Below, in pieces: positions 1 through 7,184 of a DNA stretch of 64,000 bases. The first letter of the stretch is position 1. Every line of letters begins with the position of its first letter. The position numbers and the translations under genes are program-made. The notes under the pieces were generated by a model. It searched no databases and was not told the origin of the DNA. It saw only the letters and a list, made by a program, of their open reading frames with translations. The DNA comes from Paenibacillus sp. JNUCC-31. GTDB lineage: Bacteria > Bacillota > Bacilli > Paenibacillales > Paenibacillaceae. The DNA lies in NCBI RefSeq assembly GCF_014844075.1, contig NZ_CP062165.1, positions 1,922,001 through 1,986,000 on the forward strand, in the 5' to 3' direction.

Positions 1-729
1 ATGACCGACAAAAATCATCCTTGGGGATGTCTGCTCATCGTACTTTTCTTCATCATAACCCCCGTGTACCTGATCCACCACCAGCCCTGCCTCGTGAAGC
101 AGATCACTTAGTTGTTCACGGGAGTACAGCTTGACGCGCTCCTGATAGATCCGCGGTTTTTGACCCGAAGCGGTATCGGTAATGTGAATTTCTTTTTGTA
201 CAAACCCGTCCTCGATCTTGCGAAACTCCTCAATATTCTGTCCTTCGCTTTCACGTGTTGAATGCTGCACCAGATGGCGAGTCACATAAGCCGTGTTTAT
301 AAAATCAATAATGTAGCTGCCCCCCGGCTTCAGGATGCGATGTATAGCGCGCAATACTCTTAGTTGCTCCCCATCCTCTTGGAAATAACCAAACGAAGTA
401 AACAGATTGACGACGGCGTCAAATCCGCCTTTCAGCGGAAGCTCGCGCATATCGGCGTGATACCATTTTACACGATGTTCGGTGTCCATGCTGCGTGCTT
501 CACGCAGAAGCACATCAGACAGGTCGATACCTGTCACCCGGAAACCAGCGTCAGCTAGTGCCAGAGAATGTCGGCCCATACCACAGCACAGATCCAGTAC
601 CTGGGACTTTGGCTCAAGCTTTAACCAGTTGATCATTTTATGCACTTCGTGATATGCACCTTGCACATCCCGATGTTTGTACACAAGAAGGTAGTCTTCT
701 CCAAAACTTTTTTCGTACCATTCCGTCAT
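1..729 (-). CDS. class I SAM-dependent methyltransferase (3' end outside window)
   Basis: Reading from an ATG at 729 toward base 1 gives an uninterrupted frame of 243 codons that is still open at the window edge, so the C-terminus is missing. The protein has the class I methyltransferase order: a motif I-like segment VLDLCCGMGRHS around residue 42, the acidic GIDLSDVLL segment, then WYHADMRELP and FDAVVNLFTSFGYF, the usual post-motif region of small-molecule or Cyp8-type methyltransferases. It is expected to be cytoplasmic and to use S-adenosylmethionine; the acceptor cannot be told. The start overlaps the stop of a small upstream reading frame (TAATG), which suggests they were once translated together. 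Confidence 0.88.
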   Translation of the reverse strand, partial: MTEWYEKSFGEDYLLVYKHRDVQGAYHEVHKMINWLKLEPKSQVLDLCCGMGRHSLALADAGFRVTGIDLSDVLLREARSMDTEHRVKWYHADMRELPLKGGFDAVVNLFTSFGYFQEDGEQLRVLRAIHRILKPGGSYIIDFINTAYVTRHLVQHSTRESEGQNIEEFRKIEDGFVQKEIHITDTASGQKPRIYQERVKLYSREQLSDLLHEAGLVVDQVHGGYDEEKYDEQTSPRMIFVGH

Positions 730-905
730 TACATATCGCCCTCCGCATGGTCTCTGGCCCAACGATCGGTAATACGCTGTTATACCAGCCGGATCTTTTC
801 TCCATAGCTTTTAGTCATTGTATCGTCTTTATCCTTCAAACTCAAAAATTCCCACGAATCGTCCGCATTGAACGGCAGGAAATCACACGTTATAATGTTA
901 AACAT
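729..905 (-). pseudogene. small upstream reading frame with an in-frame stop
   Basis: A frame of 58 codons starts MFNIITCDFLPFNADDSWEF and ends in GDM, with its TAA overlapping the methyltransferase ATG. Codon 42 is TAA (780-782), where a single CAA-to-TAA change would explain it. The sequence after the stop (QRITDRWARDH) continues naturally from the sequence before it (SYGEKIRLV). It may be a recently broken small gene or a reading error. The rest of the 730-1041 stretch holds only the divergent promoter space for the plus-strand gene. Family unknown. Confidence 0.35.
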
Positions 906-1041
906 CGTCAGGCCCCCGCGAATCGGTTAACTATACATAGAAGAGTGATTTATAAACAATATGACATGACTGTTCATTTTGTGAACGACACGAAAAGAAA
1001 TGAAAAGACGCTGCCGACAGGAGAAACAGGAGGTATGATTC

Positions 1042-1917
1042 ATGATTCGGATTGGACTTACGGGCTGGGGAGATCACGAAGATTTGTACCCCAATCGTAC
1101 CAAAGCGAAAGACAAGCTCCATCTGTACGGACAATATTATACAACTGTGGAGGTGGACAGCTCCTTCTACGCCGTTCAGCCTCGGGACCGGATGGCCCGC
1201 TGGGCAGCCGAAACGCCGGAATCCTTTGCTTTTATCGTCAAAGCCTATCAGGGGATGACAGGGCATTTACGGGGAAAGCCCTATTTTACAAGCACCTCGG
1301 AGATGTATAAAGCTTTTCGGGAATCCCTGGAGCCTGTCATGGAAGCAGGCAAGATGCAAGCGGCCCTGTTCCAGTATCCCCCGTGGTTTGAATGCAATCG
1401 GGACAACGTCAATGAACTGCGTGAAGTAAAGCTGAGAATGGAAGGCATTCCTTGTGCCCTCGAATTTCGTCATCGCAGTTGGTATGAAGCGGGTATGCGA
1501 GAACGGACGCTGGCATTTCTGAAGGAGCAAGGCTGGATCCACAGCGTCTGTGATGAGCCTCAGGCTGGCCCAGGATCTATTCCCATTGTACCTGAGGCTA
1601 CCAATACCGAAATGACACTGGTGCGCATGCATGGGCGCAACGAATCAGGCTGGCACCAGAATGGTGCGCCCAATTGGCGCGAGACCCGTTATCTGTATCG
1701 CTATAACCAGGAAGAGTTGGTGGAATGGAAGGGTTATTTGGAGCAATTGCAGGAGCAGAGCAAGGATGTCTATGTGATTTTCAACAATAACTCGGGCGGC
1801 GACGCCGCTGCCAATGCACAGATGATGATGGAGCTGCTGGAGCAGCCAGTGAAGCCCTTCCCTGATCGTACGGAGCCGGAGGAGGAAGAGGGACCGGAGC
1901 AATTGGAACTGTTTTAA
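1042..1917 (+). CDS. DUF72 (YecE-like) family protein
   Basis: 291 residues. Family-typical segments are visible in order: IGLTGWGDHEDLYP at the N-terminus, VEVDSSFYAVQ around residues 38-48, CALEFRHRSWY near 145, VRMHGRNESGW near 190 and VIFNNNSGGDAAANA near 250, the normal DUF72 TIM-barrel-like layout. The tail is acidic and ends ELF. The start follows CAGGAGGT by 8 bases. The biochemical role of DUF72 is not settled, so none is assigned. It stands alone, divergent from the methyltransferase. Confidence 0.93.
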   Translation: MIRIGLTGWGDHEDLYPNRTKAKDKLHLYGQYYTTVEVDSSFYAVQPRDRMARWAAETPESFAFIVKAYQGMTGHLRGKPYFTSTSEMYKAFRESLEPVMEAGKMQAALFQYPPWFECNRDNVNELREVKLRMEGIPCALEFRHRSWYEAGMRERTLAFLKEQGWIHSVCDEPQAGPGSIPIVPEATNTEMTLVRMHGRNESGWHQNGAPNWRETRYLYRYNQEELVEWKGYLEQLQEQSKDVYVIFNNNSGGDAAANAQMMMELLEQPVKPFPDRTEPEEEEGPEQLELF

Positions 1918-2050
1918 CTTTCATCTCAATATTCAAATTATACGTACAACCAAATGGTGAAATCATCATACGGCTATTAGGTGGTTTATATTTGTTATTG
2001 GTTGGATAATGGGGTCATTCGGCAATAGGTAACCCACCTCCCAATAAAAG

Positions 2051-2077
2051 AACCTAAGGGAATATGCTCCTTAGGTT
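2051..2077 (-). terminator. terminator closing the toxin-cassette region
   Basis: Nine-base perfect inverted repeat AACCTAAGG / CCTTAGGTT with a 9-base loop. Read on the minus strand it is followed by CTTTTATT. It lies just after the last Rhs-derived remnant. Confidence 0.7.
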
Positions 2078-2092
2078 CTATCCAACTCTTCT

Positions 2093-2480
2093 TTATCCAA
2101 TTAAATCGTTCCAATTAACTTCGGCTGCTTTAAACCTAATTACCCCTACATCATCGACACCAGTAAGAATCATCTCATTGGCTTCATTTTCTGATGTCGC
2201 TCTGACTTCAAGGAATTACATCCATTTTTCACTAATTGCTTTGGGTCTTTTGGCAAGTTGTTTGGAGAGAACTTAACAGTCCCCTTTGTCGACGGCTTGT
2301 TGCCAGAGAATCCGCTTTCACTTTCTAATGCTAATGAATTCTTTTCATAGATCAATGGATTATTCTTCACATAAGCATACAAATTCAAGCTCAGTGGGTC
2401 GTCAGCTCGCCCTCGTATGAATCCTCACTCATCAATCGGCTGACACTCCGGGCGTAACACTCTGGATCGGGTCCCTTCAT
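2093..2480 (-). pseudogene. Rhs cassette F: decayed core end with fused tip/immunity remnant
   Basis: Minus-strand translation shows RLMSEDSYEGELT, then after a one-base shift DPLSLNLYAYVKNNPLIY, matching the core end of the large Rhs protein at 7185-11174. It continues with LESESGFSGNKPSTKGT, a worn version of that protein's Gly/Ser linker, and a short tip ending NLPKDPKQLVKNG. A second shift near 2215 then leads into FLEVRATSENEANEM...WNDLIG and a stop at 2093, which reads like the C-terminus of a different small (immunity-type) protein. It appears to be a displaced tip plus immunity pair collapsed by deletion. Confidence 0.75.
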
Positions 2481-2912
2481 TTATACATGTTCTTGGTAAG
2501 AAATCGACTCAAATAATGGACCAAATACAGGGATCAATTTGTTCATGTACCAATTTATATCAGTTATATTGCTGTAACTCTCTACTTCAACAATTTTACG
2601 ATTAATATCAGGACTCATTAAAAAAGTACCATTCTCACGAATTAAAAAAGTGCCTCCTATATTCGTATCCTTCCAAGTCATTCCAACCCCGAGTAATTCT
2701 CTTTGCTTTTCTTTTGTACTTAGAATCTTTAACAACTCTTCTTTAGAAATACTGACGTGTTGCCAACCATAATCATCATCGTCACCAATGGGCAGGAAAG
2801 TTGCATGTCCGTGATCGTTATACGACCAACCGTATTTTTCTAATTTGCTTAGAATAGTCATTCCTGATATTTGCTTTGATAAGCATATTTCAATAGATGA
2901 TGAGACAGACAT
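2481..2912 (-). CDS. candidate immunity protein (unknown family)
   Basis: 143 residues, mostly soluble and acidic, with aromatic-rich stretches (KLEKYGWSYNDHGHATFLP, DDDYGWQHVSIS). No signal peptide or membrane segment. I do not recognise the family. It lies directly downstream, in the transcribed direction, of the toxin-tip remnant at 2929-3051 and upstream of another Rhs core remnant. That is the position of immunity genes in displaced Rhs/Cdi cassettes, so an immunity role is inferred from context only. It starts after a GGAGAG-like site. The frame is intact although the tip beside it is truncated. Confidence 0.6.
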   Translation of the reverse strand: MSVSSSIEICLSKQISGMTILSKLEKYGWSYNDHGHATFLPIGDDDDYGWQHVSISKEELLKILSTKEKQRELLGVGMTWKDTNIGGTFLIRENGTFLMSPDINRKIVEVESYSNITDINWYMNKLIPVFGPLFESISYQEHV

Positions 2913-2928
2913 GGATCATCTCTCCTTT

Positions 2929-3051
2929 TTAATCTAAGAATCCCCTAAAACCAATTCCCTTCTGTGTAAGCCAATCCTTAATTGTTTGAGGAATCCGCGA
3001 ATTTGAGTATAGAGAGTAAGTGGTATCAACACTTCTATTTATTCGTTTCAC
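2929..3051 (-). pseudogene. orphan toxin-tip remnant
   Basis: A 40-codon frame that ends IPQTIKDWLTQKGIGFRGFLD just before the immunity-type gene at 2481-2912. The sequence looks like the extreme C-terminus of a secreted toxin and has no core or start region in front of it. It is interpreted as the last piece of a displaced cassette whose front half was deleted. The exact family cannot be told. Confidence 0.45.
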
Positions 3052-3060
3052 TAACTATAA

Positions 3061-3103
3061 TAAACAAACCTTGCTAGGCAAAAGCCAACAAGGTTTATTT
3101 TTT
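3061..3103. terminator. hairpin terminator after cassette D
   Basis: AAACCTTG (3066-3073) pairs with CAAGGTTT (3089-3096), with an inner GGC/GCC pair around AAAA. T-rich sequence follows on both strands. It lies just past the stop of the minus-strand gene ending at 3119. Confidence 0.7.
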
Positions 3104-3118
3104 GTAACATACACGTTA

Positions 3119-3446
3119 TTATTTCGTAAAATGATCACCGAGAATGCTTTTATCAATGGGTTTTAAACTATCAAAGTATTTTTGTTCATATAGCGCCTTA
3201 ACCGTTAAATGAATATTCTCTCTACTTACTTCTTTCACTAAAACTAAATTAGGCTCAATGGAATAGTACCCGTAGTCCTCCAACTCTGATTCGAAATCCT
3301 GTTGAAGTCTTACGACGTCATATACATAAACATGATAAAAAGATGTCTGAGACACTAACAATGACATCGTTTCTATATCCTTTACTAATTGCTTCGTATT
3401 CGGCTAATTCTGTGTCTTCAAGAAAATAAACTTTAATTTCATCCAT
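3119..3446 (-). pseudogene. frameshifted small immunity-type gene
   Basis: An ATG at 3446 opens MDEIKVYFLEDTELAEYEAISKG and so on. The frame stops soon after DVIVSVSDIF, while a frame shifted by one base at a run of Ts (near 3340) continues YHVYVYDVVRLQQDFESELEDYGYY to a stop at 3119. Together they form one soluble protein of about 108 residues. The start lies 3 bases after the stop of the zinc-ribbon gene upstream, which points to a former two-gene unit. Real decay and a homopolymer reading error cannot be distinguished from the sequence. Family not recognised. Confidence 0.55.
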
Positions 3447-3449
3447 AAA

Positions 3450-3695
3450 CTAATCTTCTTTCTCCAATACATATGTCTTTATTACAGTATTCTCATCAAA
3501 TACATAAATTCTCTCACACTGTGAACATCTCCATACATCATATCGAGGAAAGGGGATCGTTACTGGGTCAATTAAATCCCCTAAATTTATAATATCGTCC
3601 CATTCACTATCTGTATAAACTACTAGCTCAACATCATTAGGTGCTTTTGAATTCGACAGTGTTGCACCACATTTACATTGGAATCTCGCCACCAT
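3450..3695 (-). CDS. small zinc-ribbon-like protein in toxin cassette D
   Basis: 81 residues with two Cys pairs, CKCG near residue 7 and CSQC near residue 57, spaced as in a zinc ribbon. The middle carries VELVVYTDSEWDDIINLGD. It has a TATA-free minus-strand start 11 bases after the toxin-tip gene at 3707-3994. Its place immediately after a toxin tip makes it an immunity candidate, but similar zinc-ribbon proteins can be unrelated to toxins, so the role is only inferred. Confidence 0.6.
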   Translation of the reverse strand: MVARFQCKCGATLSNSKAPNDVELVVYTDSEWDDIINLGDLIDPVTIPFPRYDVWRCSQCERIYVFDENTVIKTYVLEKED

Positions 3696-3706
3696 TAAAA
3701 CACCTC

Positions 3707-3994
3707 TTAAGGATAAGTTATAGTTCCTTCATTTGTCCAAACTTCTACCTTTCCAGGAATTGTTTTGTTAGAATACGTTCCGGAAGTACGCTTAATAATC
3801 TGCTTTGCTTGCTCTGCAGTCAATCCTGAGCCCCTAGCGTCAATCATCACTGTTTCTTCTCCTTGTTTAAATCCCTTTTGTATTCTTGTTATGCCCGTAT
3901 TAATATTGGGATTTTCTAAAGTTATGAGTTCAGTTTTAATTCCATCGACTTTCCAGATAATCGTATTGATTTTGATGCTGTAAAGAACGTTCAC
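3707..3994 (-). CDS. orphan CdiA/Rhs-type toxin tip
   Basis: 95 residues ending VMIDARGSGLTAEQAKQII, then GKVEVWTNEGTITYP. The combination of an (I/L)D-RG-LT-EQA-II segment with a terminal G-V-(E/I)-(V/I)WT--G-IT stretch recalls the C-terminal nuclease-like domain of CdiA-type contact-dependent toxins; this is from memory and unverified. It starts with GTG seven bases after AGGAG, so it may still be translated, but without secretion or core sequences it would act only inside the cell or serve as a recombination donor. The two genes downstream are its immunity candidates. Confidence 0.55.
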   Translation of the reverse strand: MNVLYSIKINTIIWKVDGIKTELITLENPNINTGITRIQKGFKQGEETVMIDARGSGLTAEQAKQIIKRTSGTYSNKTIPGKVEVWTNEGTITYP

Positions 3995-4160
3995 TAAAAA
4001 TCTCCTAATTTTTATTGATGGCCATTACTCAAAGCGTTAATATCAGAGCATCAGACTTGATACATTTGTATGAAATTGAACTGGAAAAGCTCCATAACAA
4101 CAATATAGACGTAGATAAAGACCGTCCATAAAGGTAGGTCTTGGTTTTGTTTTTTAGGGT

Positions 4161-4196
4161 AAAAAAACCACATGGATTTGTTACATTCGCATGTGG
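4161..4196 (-). terminator. terminator after cassette C
   Basis: CCACATG (4168-4174) pairs with CATGTGG (4190-4196). Read on the minus strand the stem is followed by TTTTTTT. It sits 25 bases past the stop of the immunity-type gene at 4222. Confidence 0.8.
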
Positions 4197-4221
4197 CACA
4201 AATGTTAGAATCCTAACGAAC

Positions 4222-4542
4222 TCAATGAAAACTTAGACCATCGTCCATAATTTCGCCGTTTAAGTTCTGAAGAAATCGATACTCAGCAAAAATTTTATCC
4301 TCAAACATTATATTTAACGTAGTTTGCACATACTCTATGGGCTCGTCAGGATAATAATTAATAACTAGCGCTAGTTTACCTCTATTTAAAACTAGGTTTG
4401 AAAGTTCAGAATTACCAAAAGCCTCGAAATACTCCTCTGGCTCCTCTAATTTCCATGAATCAACGTACTTCCAAAAGCAATCGGTAGCTTTCACAAAACA
4501 TTTGAACTTCTCTTCAAATTCCGTCAAATCATTCGTATTCAA
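4222..4542 (-). CDS. candidate immunity protein of Rhs cassette C
   Basis: 106 residues, soluble and acidic, with aromatic-rich segments (CFWKYVDSWKLEEPEEYFEAFG, ending in a conserved-looking DDGLSFH). No membrane segment. It begins 18 bases after the stop of the Rhs tip at 4561-5223 and is followed directly by a terminator, the classic tip-immunity arrangement. I do not recognise the family, so the immunity role is from position. Confidence 0.65.
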   Translation of the reverse strand: MNTNDLTEFEEKFKCFVKATDCFWKYVDSWKLEEPEEYFEAFGNSELSNLVLNRGKLALVINYYPDEPIEYVQTTLNIMFEDKIFAEYRFLQNLNGEIMDDGLSFH

Positions 4543-4560
4543 ACTAAATCACTCTCCTAA

Positions 4561-5375
4561 TTAAAGATGTGGGCCAAATAAGTCAAATATTATATTGCCA
4601 TCTTCAGTTTTCCTTCCATAAATACGATAACTCTCAAATTGTTTATTTTTCACTTTAATTTCCAAGCTGTAACTATTACCGTTTTTAATAAATGGATTAA
4701 TATTTTTCACTCCGTTTGCTCCAAATTCATTTACATATCCCTTTGAGGCAGATTTAGAAAATGCCTCTTCTGCCTTTTTCCCGGTTGTTTTCCCCCATTG
4801 TTTCAATACAGCTTCTGTAGCTTCTTTAGTAATAGTATAAGCTATTTTAGCTTCTCCAGGCCCAGCAATAATACCAACGGTATTAAGCAATACGCTTCCT
4901 AATGGTACTTGTGAAGCATTCCCATTGATTAACTCATTGTGCATGGAAGCTGTGTAGGACTGAGTCGCCCTATTCTTAGAAGGATTACCAGAATAGTAGT
5001 CAATATAAGAAGTTCGATTAACTTGATTTAGATATTTTAATCTAATTAAATTAGCAGAATCATGTGCCGCTTGCATAATATATGGGTTATTTGTGCTTGA
5101 ACCTAATTTAAATAAACTCTGGTATGATTTTATAAGACTTTTGTCCTGCGATGTATATGTTACCCCTATCTCAGTGTGCATATGTCCACTTGGGTCAATA
5201 TGAATCAACGGATTATTATGCACATACGTGTACAGGTTCAGACTCAGCGGATTCGTGAGTTCACCTTCACCGTATCCTCATTAATGAAACGGGCCGTGGA
5301 CGTATCATACCAACGGGCTCTCAGATACTGCAGTCCGGTCACTTCATCCCAATACTCTCCGGCATAATGCAATAC
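4561..5375 (-). pseudogene. Rhs cassette C: core end plus toxin tip, frameshifted
   Basis: From about 5375 the minus strand encodes NVLHYAGEYWDEVTGLQYL and RARWYDTSTARFINEDTV, then one base is missing near 5270 and the next frame gives the rest of the core end up to NNPLIHIDPSG. The ~210-residue tip that follows has an unknown middle and ends YRIYGRKTEDGNIIFDLFGPHL, reminiscent of a small RNase or RelE-like ending, though I cannot assign it. No start codon or secretion signal exists in front. It is a displaced cassette that could be joined to an active Rhs core by recombination through the shared core end. Confidence 0.8.
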
Positions 5376-5476
5376 GTTCAGAAGCTCTTACAAAAAGAGA
5401 ACCTTGAAAGGCATTAGGCCAATCAGGCTCCCATTAATGGTAAGAACCTTAATCCTTATTATTGATACTCCTTTGA

Positions 5477-5842
5477 TCAACCGGCTTGAGATTTATCATT
5501 TAATAGTTTTTCAGTAGGTATGTTTGGAGCTGGCAACTGCCTTAATGTGTTGATAGTTTCCTCCTTAAGCTCTGAAATAGTAGATTGTAATTTTTGAGGC
5601 ATTAAACTCTCAACATCCTCCAGTTCACACCCGGATTTAATTATTTCTATTACTTCATTGCTTAAAGTCATACCCTCTAAAATATCCGCTGTAAATGGAT
5701 TGAACAGATATCCTTCTATCTCTTCAAGATTGACTACACCCTCTTCAAGAGCAGTTAGCATCCCTAATTCTAGAATTGATACAATTCTCTCTATCTGAAC
5801 TTTACCAGAGACTCTTAAATTCAATTCCATATTATTCTCCAC
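5477..5842 (-). CDS. immunity-type protein of Rhs cassette B (DUF3969-like)
   Basis: 121 residues, soluble. The pattern MELNLRVSGKVQIERIVSIL, then LGMLTALEEG, then YLFNP and GCELEDVESLMP is what I recall for DUF3969, a family often found beside LXG/Rhs-type toxins. It starts 3 bases after the stop of the cassette B tip, so the two are translationally adjacent. It probably binds and blocks that tip's activity in the cytoplasm. The frame is intact. Confidence 0.7.
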   Translation of the reverse strand: MENNMELNLRVSGKVQIERIVSILELGMLTALEEGVVNLEEIEGYLFNPFTADILEGMTLSNEVIEIIKSGCELEDVESLMPQKLQSTISELKEETINTLRQLPAPNIPTEKLLNDKSQAG

Positions 5843-5845
5843 TCC

Positions 5846-6775
5846 CTAATTGTTACTCCATCCAGACTTAACTTTAACATCAAATACTTTTCCTGAAGAA
5901 CTCTCAAAATAGTGAATTGACACTTCTTTACCACTAGCATCGTAACCATCTTTATACACTTTTTTCCACTGTCCAGATTCTACATTTCGTAATTTTTCAA
6001 GAACATCCTTGTTATTAACATTAACTTTTTTTGTTCCATTTTGAACACCTTTGAATCCTTCAGGATATTTAGGAGCCTTTTTAATAGAGTCGTAGACGTT
6101 ATTTATTTTTCCCGTCCCTTGAGTCGCCTGTCCATTATTCGAAGTCGATGGCTTACTACTACTTGACGATCCACTTCCTCCTCTGCTTCCACCTCCACCA
6201 AAGCCTCCTCCAGACGATCTGCCCATACCGGCACTGCCACTGGCGCTGCCACTTCCTGATCCTAATCCCTCTAAGGCGTTCTTTTCACCTCTTTTGGCTT
6301 CTCCACTCGGATCCACATAGATCAACGGATTATTTTCCACATACGTATACAAATTCAGACTCAGCGGGTTTATCAGTTCACCCTCGTACGTATCCTCACT
6401 TATAAACCGAGCCGTGGACGGATCATACCAACGGGCTCTCAGATACTGGAGTTCTGTCACTTCAACCCAATACTCCCCGGCATAACACAAGACGTTCGGG
6501 ACGCTCTCCTCTGTCGTTTCCGGATTGCCCCAGATGTCACAGGTGTATCGGTTCAGCCTATCCCCCGTTGCACTTTTCAGTTCTATAGTATCTCCATGGT
6601 CGTTCTTCCAGTATCTTTACAAACCACTCTCAGCGAGAAACCGGCCGGACTTAAAACTCTTCCAGTCACGTCAAAGACGTAACCGGCTTATAGGGAAACC
6701 ATATCGTCTGACCCAACTATACCTTCTACAACAAATAGGTTGCAGTCATCATAGTAATAATAGGTGTTTAATTCC
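5846..6775 (-). pseudogene. Rhs cassette B: decayed core with intact linker and toxin tip
   Basis: Between 6775 and 6490 the minus strand still shows a worn Rhs core (TYYYYDDCNLFVVEG, a stop, AGYVFDVTGRV, LNRYTCDIWGNPETTEES) that aligns with the parent protein's last YD repeats. From 6490 to 5846 the frame is open: AGEYW to NNPLIYVDPSG core end, a Gly/Ser linker closely resembling the parent's, and an ~85-residue tip ending GKVFDVKVKSGWSNN. There is no start or signal peptide. The longer degenerate core than in cassette C suggests this unit was displaced more recently or by a longer duplication. Tip family unknown. Confidence 0.8.
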
Positions 6776-6948
6776 ATTTTTTAATTATTTTTTTCATTAT
6801 AAATTCGTCGCCTTTATACCAAATAGTAGACCCGCCTTCTTCGCTGCTTAATGTATTGTATTGGCTGGAAGATAGATTCATTTGGCACTAGACTTCCCTA
6901 AAAAAGAAACCTTGAAGGGATTGATACCTATCAATGTAAAGTAAAGAA

Positions 6949-7170
6949 TTATATATCTAATTCATTCCACAGTTCTAGGAGCTTCTTTCCTTCAATTTGT
7001 GCATCTTTAAACAATTCGTTAGACGTTTTAAAAAATTGTGAATAACTATCTTTAACTCTTGTTAAATAAAATCCAGCCTGATTGTGGCTAATCCAATAAC
7101 TATCTAATTTATAATAAAATTGGAATTCTTCTCCCATCTCTACTCTTTGTTTCATTTCCTCAAAATCCAT
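6949..7170 (-). CDS. small immunity-type protein paired with the current Rhs tip
   Basis: 73 residues, soluble and acidic (MDFEEMKQRVEMGEEFQFYY, ending LLELWNELDI). It starts 14 bases after the stop of the large Rhs gene, so it is the presumed cognate immunity protein of the tip now carried by that gene. Not recognised as a named family. The function is inferred from position and size. Confidence 0.65.
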   Translation of the reverse strand: MDFEEMKQRVEMGEEFQFYYKLDSYWISHNQAGFYLTRVKDSYSQFFKTSNELFKDAQIEGKKLLELWNELDI

Positions 7171-7184
7171 AGTATCACTCCTAG

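Noticed and set aside
4018..4131. Plus-strand 37-codon frame in the toxin region
   Set aside because: It looks protein-like (MAITQSVNIRASDLIHLYEI) but has no ribosome binding site and no recognisable relative; could be a decayed fragment, not supported as a gene.
5385..5420. Shared AACCTTGAA-rich motif at cassette ends (also 6897-6930) as terminators
   Set aside because: The similar sequence in two places supports common ancestry of the units, but the stems are only 4-5 bases, too weak to call terminators.
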